In this document: in pieces, positions 1 through 6,010 of the stretch | Position numbering within the stretch: position 1 is the stretch's first letter | How the letters are laid out: every line of letters starts with the position of its first letter | From: an uncultured Chloroflexota bacterium | GTDB lineage: Bacteria; Chloroflexota; Anaerolineae; Anaerolineales; Anaerolineaceae | Length of the DNA stretch: 9,660 bases | Reading direction: 5' to 3' | NCBI GenBank assembly: GCA_902795255.1 | Contig: CADBKS010000109.1 | Coordinates: 1 to 9,660 of the forward strand | Notes under the pieces: generated by a model | Seen by the model: the letters and a program-made list of their open reading frames with translations, nothing else | Databases searched by the model: none | What the model was told of the DNA's origin: nothing | Made by a program: the position numbers and the translations under genes

Positions 1-602
1 GTGCCGGCGTCCGGGACATAAAGGACCGGTTTGATGTTGAGCATCGTCCCGACCAGTGCGGAGGCATTGGAGACCCGTCCGCCGCGTTTGAGGTAGTTCA
101 GGTCATCCACAGTGAAGCGGTGGGCGATCTTCAGTTTATTGGCTTCTCCCCAGGCAATGATTTCTTCAAAGCTTTTTCCGCTTTCCATCTGTTCGACACA
201 ATGGATGACCAGTAGCCCGAGCCCGCCCGAAATGCAGCGGGTATCCATTACGTAAAGCTGCTGCCCGGGAAATTCTGCCCGGATCACATCCGCTGCTGCA
301 CGGCAGTTTTCAAAGGAAACAGACATTTTTTCAGACATGTCCAGGAAGAGCACATTTTTTCCGCCTTTCAGCAGACCGCGGAAGAACTCTTCGTATGATG
401 CCTGATTGATTTGGGAGGTCTTAAGGATGTCCCCATTCCGCATCCCGGCATAAATCGACGCGCGGGATTCTTCCCTGCAGTCGTCAACAGCAGGCTGATC
501 ATTGATCGTGAAGCTGTATGCAATAAACGGCACATGATGTTCATCCAGCCAGGTCCTGGGAAGATCACAGGTGGATGATGTTGCGATAATATAGTCAGAC
601 AT
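1..602 (-). CDS. DegV family fatty-acid-binding protein (3' end cut off by window edge)
   Basis: DegV proteins are two-domain cytoplasmic proteins that bind one fatty acid; related FakB proteins present it to the FakA kinase for phospholipid synthesis. About 200 codons are present of a usual 280-290, so the C-terminal third is missing. Visible family marks are the N-terminal strand and ligand loop ATSSTCDLP (residues 7-15; usual form TDSTADLP), KTSQIN (about 61-66; usual TSQPS), the acidic-sheet segment MDTRCISGGLG, and RGGRVSNASALVGTMLNIKP, which matches the typical GRxSxxxAxxGxxLxIKP block. The usual SGTYQSA helix is diverged to SVSFENC. The start at 602 fits the family N-terminus; the ribosome binding site (AGAAG, about 4 bases before ATG) is weak. 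It follows the sortase gene on the same strand but is separated from it by a terminator. Which fatty acid it binds cannot be told from sequence. Confidence 0.9.
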   Translation of the reverse strand, partial: MSDYIIATSSTCDLPRTWLDEHHVPFIAYSFTINDQPAVDDCREESRASIYAGMRNGDILKTSQINQASYEEFFRGLLKGGKNVLFLDMSEKMSVSFENCRAAADVIRAEFPGQQLYVMDTRCISGGLGLLVIHCVEQMESGKSFEEIIAWGEANKLKIAHRFTVDDLNYLKRGGRVSNASALVGTMLNIKPVLYVPDAG

Positions 603-666
603 GATTCTTCTAAACCGGAGGAGACAGTTTTCCTGCCTCCGATATCCTCTCATAAACTACCCCGTT

Positions 667-695
667 ATTATAAATGATACGGGAAAAAACAGCCG
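667..695 (-). promoter_or_regulatory. Possible promoter of the degV-family gene
   Basis: On the minus strand a perfect -10 box TATAAT lies at 667-672, 65-70 bases upstream of the start at 602. The -35 region 17 bases further up (690-695, CGGCTG) is poor, so the assignment rests on the -10 box and its place between the sortase terminator and the degV start. In the transcribed leader, 620-640 can fold into an 8-bp hairpin with a GAAAA-type loop just before the start codon. Confidence 0.35.
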
Positions 696-762
696 TGAAT
701 AGTTACTGTCATGAGCGCCTGCTCTAATAGGCACACGGTTGCTGCCGGCTTCGACTTGAATG

Positions 763-791
763 AAAAGCGCCGCGTTCAAACGCGGCGCTTT
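763..791 (-). terminator. Intrinsic terminator of the sortase gene
   Basis: An 11-bp stem (764-774 AAAGCGCCGCG with 781-791 CGCGGCGCTTT) closes a 6-base loop. Read on the minus strand it ends in GGCGCTTTTCATTC, a short U tract. It lies about 30 bases after the sortase stop codon, so it most likely ends that single-gene transcript. Confidence 0.75.
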
Positions 792-820
792 CGTAAAAAG
801 GAGGTTTTCGGAGTATTTTT

Positions 821-1786
821 TCAATCTTCTTTGGCTTCGGCGAAAACGACCCGGCGATTCAGATAACCGCCCTCGATCGATTCGTCTTCGCAGGTGATCA
901 GGATCATGCAGCCCGGACGGGCGTAAGAGAGCAGACCGTCGATGTCATCCTCCGCGAATTTTTCATTCGCGTAGACGACGAATGTCCGCGTGGCTCCGGC
1001 GGCTCCCCGGACAAAGATCAGATCGCTGGTTTTCATGGCGCTCAGTGTGGCGAACGGTCCCTTTTCCTCGGAATTCAGATGGTTGTGCCCGGCAAGAACG
1101 AACAGGTCATTCTCCGACGGTCCGCTGCCTTCGAGCAGGCCGATGTTATGTCCGAGGTTTTCGACCGGGAAGTTGTCATCGACCAGCGGTACGATCACGA
1201 TTTCTTCATTGATGTTCTGCCCCGGTATAACAAGGGACATATTCGTCGGAGCATAGCTGATGTTCTCTTTGACGGCAAGAGTCATCTTCGTCGGGAATCC
1301 GGTGCGGGGCAGTACACACATCGGACGGAACACGGGATTGTTGTCGATCCAGTAATACTGGTATCTCGGGGTCGGGGTCGGGTCGAGCCTTGCGCGGTTT
1401 GACGGGTATCTATAATCCGGTGCTTTTTGCTGGTTTGCCGATGGATCTTCCTGAAAACGGTTTTCACTGAATGAGTAGGCAAAAGGATCATTCTCCAGGT
1501 CATCCGTGAACCAGCTGTCGGAATTCTTTGATGTGACTCCCTGCTCATCGGGTTCCACCAGTGCCGGATCATACCCGGAGAACGGATCTGTATCCGGTGC
1601 GGGTGTTTTCTGAGATTTCGGCTGTGAGCCGGATTCTGCTGTCGGAGTCGGCGTTATTGTCTGTGTCGGTTTGCCGAAACCGAAAAATTCAAGCAATGAG
1701 TTCGTGTCGGCAGATACCATAGAAAAAACGGCAGCTGCCAGAATGATCGCGATGACCAGAATAATGATTTTGTTTTTGAGGCTCAT
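821..1786 (-). CDS. Membrane-anchored sortase (cysteine transpeptidase)
   Basis: Sortases cleave a sorting signal in a surface protein and join it to the cell wall or to a pilin. The protein has 321 residues. Residues 6-26 form an N-terminal membrane helix, 30-150 a low-complexity Pro/Thr/Ser/Asp linker outside the membrane, and about 185-318 the sortase barrel. The catalytic residues are visible: His234 in LAGHNH, Cys299 in LITCED and Arg311 or Arg312 in YLNRRVVFAE. The start at 1786 is chosen because GGAGGA lies 8 bases upstream; an in-frame ATG at 1801 overlaps that site. The gene stands alone with its own terminator, and no LPxTG substrate gene is in the window. Its subclass is unclear; the long linker and the TCE motif differ from classic SrtA. 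Residues 159-163 read LPRTG, a sorting-signal-like sequence within the sortase itself. Confidence 0.9.
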   Translation of the reverse strand: MSLKNKIIILVIAIILAAAVFSMVSADTNSLLEFFGFGKPTQTITPTPTAESGSQPKSQKTPAPDTDPFSGYDPALVEPDEQGVTSKNSDSWFTDDLENDPFAYSFSENRFQEDPSANQQKAPDYRYPSNRARLDPTPTPRYQYYWIDNNPVFRPMCVLPRTGFPTKMTLAVKENISYAPTNMSLVIPGQNINEEIVIVPLVDDNFPVENLGHNIGLLEGSGPSENDLFVLAGHNHLNSEEKGPFATLSAMKTSDLIFVRGAAGATRTFVVYANEKFAEDDIDGLLSYARPGCMILITCEDESIEGGYLNRRVVFAEAKED

Positions 1787-1807
1787 TTTCCCATCCTCCA
1801 TGATTTC

Positions 1808-1823
1808 CGGACCTGCAGGTCCG
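1808..1823. repeat. 16-bp perfect palindrome upstream of the sortase ribosome binding site
   Basis: CGGACCTGCAGGTCCG is a perfect palindrome ending about 9 bases from the GGAGGA site of the sortase gene. It could be an operator for a dimeric repressor or, in the mRNA, a dimerising or weakly folding hairpin near the start. No factor can be named from the sequence. Confidence 0.5.
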
Positions 1824-2105
1824 ATTGCTCTTCAATACTCAATTAAAAACCTGCAACATGTATGCCATTCAGCAAACGAAAAGGGACTGTCGCATATAAT
1901 CATACAGAAAAGCCATCGGGGAAAAGTGCTTCACAGGGTCACGGAATAAACGTCAACTGCACGCGAAAGTGGATCCCTGGGCCGGCGAGTGACCGAAGGT
2001 CAGCCCGACCGGCCCAGGATGAATCTCCATGTTGTGGACAAAACTCAGGCAGGCAAGACCCGCTGCCTGCCGCACCAGTGCGAAGCATATGCTTTTGATG
2101 GCATT
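1824..2105. other. Non-coding stretch with strong hairpins
   Basis: No convincing gene is seen here: the short open frames lack ribosome binding sites and protein-like composition. Two strong structures stand out. At 1976-2018 a 10-bp perfect outer stem (CCTGGGCCGG with CCGGCCCAGG) encloses an inner TGACC-GAA-GGTCA stem. At 2048-2071 an 8-bp stem (GGCAGGCA with TGCCTGCC) closes an 8-base loop. Neither is followed by a T tract on either strand, so they are not ordinary terminators. The stretch may hold a structured RNA, a 5' leader of the sortase transcript, or a small non-coding repeat. It matches no RNA family known to me. Confidence 0.4.
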
Positions 2106-2149
2106 AAAAAAGCTGTCGTAAACTCAGAAGATGTGCGGCAGCCTTTTTT
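2106..2149 (-). terminator. Intrinsic terminator, T tracts on both strands
   Basis: Arms at 2106-2118 (AAAAAAGCTGTCG) and 2136-2149 (CGGCAGCCTTTTTT) pair with one G-U pair and one bulge. The minus-strand reading ends GCTTTTTTAATG, placing it about 20 bases after the end of the decayed reading frame at 2170. It can also act on plus-strand transcripts. Confidence 0.6.
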
Positions 2150-2169
2150 GCTGTCGGATGCCTGCAGGC

Positions 2170-2543
2170 TTATTCGCCGGCCGGTTTAGCGCGGAGCGCC
2201 GTGATTTCATCGGCGGTCATGACCATCTTCAGCAGATAGTCTTCCACGGCTTTGGTCGGATCAGCTGTTGTCAGGTCTCCGATTCGACGGATGCGGACAG
2301 ATCCCTGACGATGATCTCGCAGAAGCTGGCAAATTCGGTATCAGTCCGTTCGGGATAGTGATTTTTCTCATACGTGCGGGCCGGCAGTTCCGGTGCCGGC
2401 CGGTCGGTATAACCGCCCTTTTCTATCATTTCAATGATGGCGTTGATCGGAGATCCTGTGCCTTGCTTTATCCGGCAGCGGTATTCGGAACCTCCGGCAG
2501 GCTTTTCCCGGAGTTGGGAACGTCTTTTCTGAAGTTTTTTCAC
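2170..2543 (-). pseudogene. Frameshifted remnant of a small unknown gene downstream of the MATE gene
   Basis: A GTG at 2543, 8 bases after AGAAGG, opens a 90-residue frame (stop at 2271) that begins VKKLQKRRSQL and later reads as a soluble, helix-forming protein (PINAIIEMIEKGGYTDRP, then TDTEFASFCEIIVRDL). Shortly before its stop a second frame takes over and gives a protein-like C-terminus, TTADPTKAVEDYLLKMV followed by TADEITALRAKPAGE, ending in TAA at 2170 just before an intrinsic terminator. The simplest reading is one gene of about 124 codons broken by a small indel near 2290. It starts about 40 bases after the MATE stop on the same strand and could share its transcript. The family is not recognised. 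It may instead be an intact 90-residue gene, or not coding at all. Confidence 0.4.
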
Positions 2544-2583
2544 AATGCCAGCCTTCTTGTGTAGACAACGACCGGAGCGATGT

Positions 2584-3924
2584 CTATACAAGGTACCGGT
2601 TTTTTCGGCGTAATACGAAGAAAAGTGTGCCTCCGAAGGTCAGGATCTCCCCGATCGGGAAGGCATACCATACACCTGTGACTCCGAAAAGACGGGGCAG
2701 TGTGAGGATGGTCAGATTGGCAAAAATAAGGTTCTCCAGAAAGGTCAGTGCGGTGGAGATCTTCTTCTCATGCAGTGCCAGAAAGGTATCGATCGCCAGA
2801 ACATTATAGCCGAAGAATAAAAAGCCCATCGGCGCGATCGTCAGACCGTGCGCAGCCATCTGCCTGATATTGGGGCTGGCATCACTTTTCAGATAGAGAC
2901 TCAGCAGGAGGTTTTTCCCCAGCAGATAGGTCAGGATGATGATGAGAACGAGACCGGTCGTCAGTTTGATGATCTGTCCGATCGTTTTGCGGATCTTGGC
3001 TTTATTCTTTTCACCGTAAGCGAAACTGACGATCGGTGAAACAGCTCCGCTCAGGCCGAACAGTCCGCTCATGAACATGAACTGGATGTTGTTGATAATG
3101 GTATAGGCGGTAACACTTTCTTCACCGCCGACACGCAGCAGCACCTGGTTGGCGATAAACGCATTGACGGCGATCGCCATGTTGGTCAGAAACGGCGGAA
3201 AACCAAACCGGACACTTTGAGAAAGGACCGCAAACATGTTTTCTTTGGGTCGGGCAAACCGGATCTCGCTTTTCTTTCTGTTGTAGTAAACTGTGCCGAT
3301 GATGAAAAGCAAAACATGTGCGATCAGATTGGCGTAGGCCCCGCCGATCATCCCAAGGTCCATTTTTACGATGAACAGCCAGTCAAAGAAAAAATTGCAG
3401 ACGGCGTTCAGCAGTGTGGTGTAAAGTGACATTCCGGAATTTCCGGAAGGAACATAAAACCGGCCATATACGTGATTTACCAGGATCAGCGGCAGGTACC
3501 AGACACCGACGGAGAGAAAAATCTTAATGTACGGGAAAAGTACATCTGTCCCGCCCAGGAATCGGATGATCGGATCCATAAAAACCGCTGTGATCAGCGA
3601 AAAGAGAACGCCGAATCCGGCAGCAAGGATGACGATCGAAGTGAAATTCCGCCGGGCTTCCTCATTTTTCCCTTCTCCCATTTTTGTGGAACAAAGAACT
3701 GAAGCTCCGTTGAACAGCTCGGATACGGCCATCATCAGCATGAATACCGGCATGGCAATGCTGAATGCCGCCAGCGCATTCGGACCGACATAACGGGAGA
3801 TAAACAGTCCGTCATCCAGTGTCGAAAGCAGCGACATGGCAAACTGGGAGATGACCGGCGGTGCTGTGAACCGGATCAGTTCCCGTGTCGAAAAGTCTTT
3901 TCCGATGGTGTTCGCTTCGCTCAT
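2584..3924 (-). CDS. MATE family multidrug efflux transporter (MepA-like)
   Basis: MATE pumps in the cell membrane export cationic drugs and other compounds in exchange for Na+ or H+. The protein has 446 residues, the usual length. Hydrophobic segments fit about 12 membrane helices in two six-helix halves, each opening with a MATE-type first helix: TAPPVISQFAMSLLSTLDDG near residues 20-40, and the second half starting at FGFPPFLTNMAIAVNAF near 240. LNAVCNFFFDWLFI is the typical LNIILDPxFI-like segment of helix 5. The ATG at 3924 follows AAGGA by 5 bases. The gene's own promoter and a long leader with a terminator lie upstream, so transcription probably depends on leader folding. Substrate is unknown. 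MepA-type MATE genes in Clostridia are sometimes under guanidine-responsive RNAs, which makes guanidine or guanidinium drugs possible substrates. Confidence 0.93.
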   Translation of the reverse strand: MSEANTIGKDFSTRELIRFTAPPVISQFAMSLLSTLDDGLFISRYVGPNALAAFSIAMPVFMLMMAVSELFNGASVLCSTKMGEGKNEEARRNFTSIVILAAGFGVLFSLITAVFMDPIIRFLGGTDVLFPYIKIFLSVGVWYLPLILVNHVYGRFYVPSGNSGMSLYTTLLNAVCNFFFDWLFIVKMDLGMIGGAYANLIAHVLLFIIGTVYYNRKKSEIRFARPKENMFAVLSQSVRFGFPPFLTNMAIAVNAFIANQVLLRVGGEESVTAYTIINNIQFMFMSGLFGLSGAVSPIVSFAYGEKNKAKIRKTIGQIIKLTTGLVLIIILTYLLGKNLLLSLYLKSDASPNIRQMAAHGLTIAPMGFLFFGYNVLAIDTFLALHEKKISTALTFLENLIFANLTILTLPRLFGVTGVWYAFPIGEILTFGGTLFFVLRRKNRYLV

Positions 3925-3938
3925 AGTTTTCCTTTGAT

Positions 3939-3988
3939 AAAAAAGACCGGATAAAACTGCGGTGCATATCTTCCGCAGCTTATCCGGT
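3939..3988 (-). terminator. Intrinsic terminator within the MATE leader (attenuator)
   Basis: On the minus strand an arm at 3973-3988 (ACCGGATAAGCTGCGG) pairs with 3946-3962 (CCGCAGTTTTATCCGGT) with a single bulged base, and is followed at once by CTTTTTT (3939-3945). It ends only about 15 bases before the ATG of the MATE gene and downstream of that gene's promoter. It would stop transcription before the coding region unless its formation is blocked. Confidence 0.8.
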
Positions 3989-4083
3989 ACCGCAAAAAAA
4001 CGTTTCGCGGTGCCTCTGCTGCTTCAGGTCGTCCGCCATCTTATCCGGTCTTATAATTACGTTTATAAGGCCTCCGATGACCG
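3946..4083 (-). ncRNA. Structured leader RNA of the MATE gene, candidate riboswitch
   Basis: The predicted transcript starts near 4082. Directly at its 5' end GUCAUC (4076-4081) can pair with GAUGGC (4035-4040), enclosing a second stem (4047-4072, GGcCUUAUAA with UUAUAAGaCC, loop ACGUAA). A third hairpin spans 3989-4011 (ACCGC with GCGGU, extended by A-U pairs), and the terminator hairpin follows directly. The element GACCGGATAAG at 4040-4050 recurs as ACCGGATAAG at 3979-3988, so the terminator's 3' arm has two possible partners, the basis for an on/off switch. A 5'-end aptamer-like fold followed by a terminator before a MATE gene is the layout of guanidine-IV (mepA motif) riboswitches. I cannot confirm the conserved aptamer nucleotides, so the ligand is a guess. 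Confidence 0.5.
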
Positions 4084-4088
4084 CACCG

Positions 4089-4117
4089 ATTATACTATAG
4101 GTTGCCGGTCACAAAAC
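4089..4117 (-). promoter_or_regulatory. Promoter of the MATE transcript
   Basis: A perfect -10 box TATAAT on the minus strand at 4089-4094 sets a start near 4082. The -35 region is weak: TTTTGT with a 16-base spacer or TTGTGA with a 14-base spacer. It overlaps the -35 region of the divergent macrodomain promoter, so polymerase binding at one may interfere with the other. Confidence 0.55.
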
Positions 4118-4137
4118 CCGGCCTGGCAGGATATAAT
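4109..4137 (+). promoter_or_regulatory. Promoter of the macrodomain-sirtuin operon
   Basis: A perfect -10 box TATAAT lies at 4132-4137 with a weak -35 (TCACAA, 4109-4114) at a 17-base spacing. Transcription would start near 4144, giving a leader of about 25 bases that holds the GGGAG ribosome binding site of the start at 4168. Confidence 0.5.
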
Positions 4138-4167
4138 TACAGGATCGGCTGGTTGAAGGGAGTAAAA

Positions 4168-4992
4168 ATGGAACAGAAGGAACGACTGGATTATCTGATC
4201 AAAGCATTTCTGGCTGAATCCCGGGAATTTCGTACACTGACAGTACCTCAGAATGAAACGGATAAGCGCGGATTGCTTCGTTCGCTGATGAATATCCGGA
4301 TGCCGAAAGCTTTGCCTCCTGAAGTGTTGTCGGTGCAGGATGATTATCTTCAGGAACGTGCCCGTGAAAAGGGGATCGTTCCCCTATTTGATATCCGATC
4401 GGTCCGGGAGGCATACCGCAGTGAAGCCCCGTATGCGGATGTTTTTGCTGTGTGGCAGGGAGATATCACCCGCCTTCAGGCCGATGCCATTGTCAATGCG
4501 GCAAATTCAGAGATGCTTGGCTGTTTTATTCCGATGCACAGCTGCATTGATAACGCGATCCATACCTATGCCGGTGTTCAGCTGCGTGCGGAATGCGCCG
4601 AACAGATGGCCACGCTCCGGAACCGATACGGGGCTTCATACGCTCAGCCGACAGGTGTTCCGATGCTGACCGATGGCTATAACCTGCCGGCCGGGAAGGT
4701 GATCCATGTCGTGGGACCGATCGTTCAGGGACAGCTTACACGGGAACTTGAAAAAGATCTTGCCGATTGTTATTGGAACACACTTGAAATGTGCCGTGAA
4801 AACGATCTGCGGAGTGTTGCTTTTTGCTGTATTTCTACCGGTGTTTTTCATTTTCCGAACCGCCGGGCAGCAGAGATCGCTGTGAAGACATGTTCCCGCT
4901 GGCTGGGTGAGCATGAAGATCAAATGGGCAGGATCATTTTTAATGTATTCAAAGATGAGGACAAACGGATCTATGAAAAGCTATTTGAATGA
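4168..4992 (+). CDS. Zinc-dependent macrodomain protein-ADP-ribose hydrolase
   Basis: Enzymes of this type remove ADP-ribose placed on proteins by class M sirtuins. The protein has 274 residues, the normal length for the group. An N-terminal helical part (1-90) is followed by the macrodomain (about 92-274), with GDITRLQADAIVNAAN at 98-113 for the ADP-ribose pocket. Next is LGCFIPMHSCIDNAIHTYAG (117-136), which carries the Cys119-x4-His124-x-Cys126 zinc site that defines the zinc-macrodomain subgroup; CISTGVFHFP (221-230) is the phosphate-binding loop. The ATG at 4168 is preferred because GGGAG sits 5-6 bases before it; an in-frame ATG at 4102 lies upstream of the -10 box. It ends 16 bases before the sirtuin start, so both are co-transcribed. 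In Staphylococcus and Streptococcus the same pair belongs to an operon with a GcvH-like carrier and a lipoate ligase, absent here. Confidence 0.93.
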   Translation: MEQKERLDYLIKAFLAESREFRTLTVPQNETDKRGLLRSLMNIRMPKALPPEVLSVQDDYLQERAREKGIVPLFDIRSVREAYRSEAPYADVFAVWQGDITRLQADAIVNAANSEMLGCFIPMHSCIDNAIHTYAGVQLRAECAEQMATLRNRYGASYAQPTGVPMLTDGYNLPAGKVIHVVGPIVQGQLTRELEKDLADCYWNTLEMCRENDLRSVAFCCISTGVFHFPNRRAAEIAVKTCSRWLGEHEDQMGRIIFNVFKDEDKRIYEKLFE

Positions 4993-5008
4993 GGAAAGAA
5001 ACGGATAT

Positions 5009-5977
5009 ATGGAAACGATCCGTGCCGGAGTAGCTGCGGTTCGGAAATTCGATCTTCGGCTTTCCCGCGGAACGGGCACGTATGATGAGCAGATCAGCCG
5101 CCTGCGGCAGGAGCTGGATTCGGCGGATAAGGTCGTTGTCGGTGCCGGAGCTGGTCTTTCCACGTCGGCCGGTTATACTTACAGCGGCGAACGGTTCGAA
5201 AAATATTTCGGGGATTTCAGCCGGAAATACGGTTTTACGGATATGTATTCCGGAGGCTTCTATCCTTTCCCTAAACCGGAGATCTTCTGGGCATTCTGGA
5301 GCCGCAATATCTATATCAACCGTTATATGCCGATCCCCCGCCCTGTCTATACGGATCTGCTGCGGCTGCTTGACGGGAAAGATCACTTTGTGATCACGAC
5401 CAACGTTGACCATTGCTTCCAGCGGGCCGGTTTTGAAAAGTCCCGGCTCTTTTATACCCAGGGTGATTACGGGCTGTTTCAAAGCACGGATCCGTCAGTT
5501 CGGGAGACATGGGATAATGAGGAGTGGGTCAGAGAGGCACTTGCTGCACAGGGCTTTGAGCAGGATAAAAACGGATCGTTTCAGATCCCTGAAAACCGTG
5601 CGCTCAGCATGGAGATCCCGACGGAGCTGATCCCGCATAGTCCGGATGGAGGAGATGTAATGATGAATCTGCGCTCGGATGATACGTTTGCGGAGGATTC
5701 GGGCTGGCATCGGGCTTCAGCGGCTTATGCGGAGTTTCTGGACAGCTGCAGAGATGCTCATGTGCTTTATCTTGAACTCGGCGTCGGTGCGAATACACCG
5801 GTCATCATCAAATATCCCTTCTGGCAAATGACTGCTGAAAACCCGAAATCGGTTTATGCCTGTGTGAACTATGGCGAGGCTTTCACGATCGGGGAGATCG
5901 CTGCCCGAAGTATCTGTATCGGCGGGGATATCGGCGAAGTTCTCACCCTGCTGCTGCGGAACAGACGCCGGAGTTAA
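5009..5977 (+). CDS. Class M sirtuin (SirTM), NAD-dependent protein ADP-ribosyltransferase
   Basis: SirTM enzymes transfer ADP-ribose from NAD to a target protein, in known cases a lipoylated GcvH-like carrier, instead of deacetylating. The protein has 322 residues. VVVGAGAGLSTSAGYTYSG (42-60) is the NAD-binding Rossmann motif, and TTNVDH (130-135) carries the conserved Asn and Asp. YTQGDYG has Gln151 where ordinary sirtuins have the catalytic His, the mark of class M. LELGVGANTPVIIKYPFW (255-272) and the C-terminal strands complete the fold. The two cysteine pairs I remember for the family's zinc module (QCSxPC and CPxCG) read QSTDPS (158-163) and SPDGG (211-215) here, so the zinc site seems lost. 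The start at 5009 follows AGGA at a long 13-base spacing; ATG 4973, overlapping the macrodomain gene, is the alternative. A strong terminator follows. Confidence 0.92.
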   Translation: METIRAGVAAVRKFDLRLSRGTGTYDEQISRLRQELDSADKVVVGAGAGLSTSAGYTYSGERFEKYFGDFSRKYGFTDMYSGGFYPFPKPEIFWAFWSRNIYINRYMPIPRPVYTDLLRLLDGKDHFVITTNVDHCFQRAGFEKSRLFYTQGDYGLFQSTDPSVRETWDNEEWVREALAAQGFEQDKNGSFQIPENRALSMEIPTELIPHSPDGGDVMMNLRSDDTFAEDSGWHRASAAYAEFLDSCRDAHVLYLELGVGANTPVIIKYPFWQMTAENPKSVYACVNYGEAFTIGEIAARSICIGGDIGEVLTLLLRNRRRS

Positions 5978-6010
5978 ACTCTCACGGTAATGCTTTGTCA
6001 CTGCTTTATC

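Noticed and set aside
1830..1900. A promoter for the sortase gene.
   Set aside because: Several AT-rich hexamers exist (TATGAT, TTGCAG) but no pair has acceptable match and spacing.
1930..2035. A possible cobalamin-type or molybdenum-cofactor riboswitch suggested by GACCGAAGGTCAGCC and nearby stems.
   Set aside because: The conserved core strings of those families could not be found in order on either strand, and no suitable gene follows.
1862..2189. Short plus-strand frames in the 1862-2189 stretch.
   Set aside because: They overlap each other and strong hairpins, have no ribosome binding sites and do not look like proteins.
3997..4016. AGAGGCACCGCG in the MATE leader resembles the T-box sequence (GGUGGxACCGCG) of amino-acid-responsive leaders.
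   Set aside because: The leader is too short for a T-box stem I with specifier loop, the UGG needed to pair with tRNA is missing, and the following hairpin is not the usual antiterminator partner.
4102..4167. An upstream in-frame ATG at 4102 that would lengthen the macrodomain protein by 22 residues.
   Set aside because: It lies before the -10 box at 4132-4137, has no ribosome binding site, and ATG 4168 has a strong GGGAG at the right distance.
4907..5008. Upstream in-frame starts for the sirtuin (4907 to 4973).
   Set aside because: They lie inside the macrodomain gene and none has a ribosome binding site; the extra residues are not needed for the fold. ATG 4973 is kept as a minor alternative.
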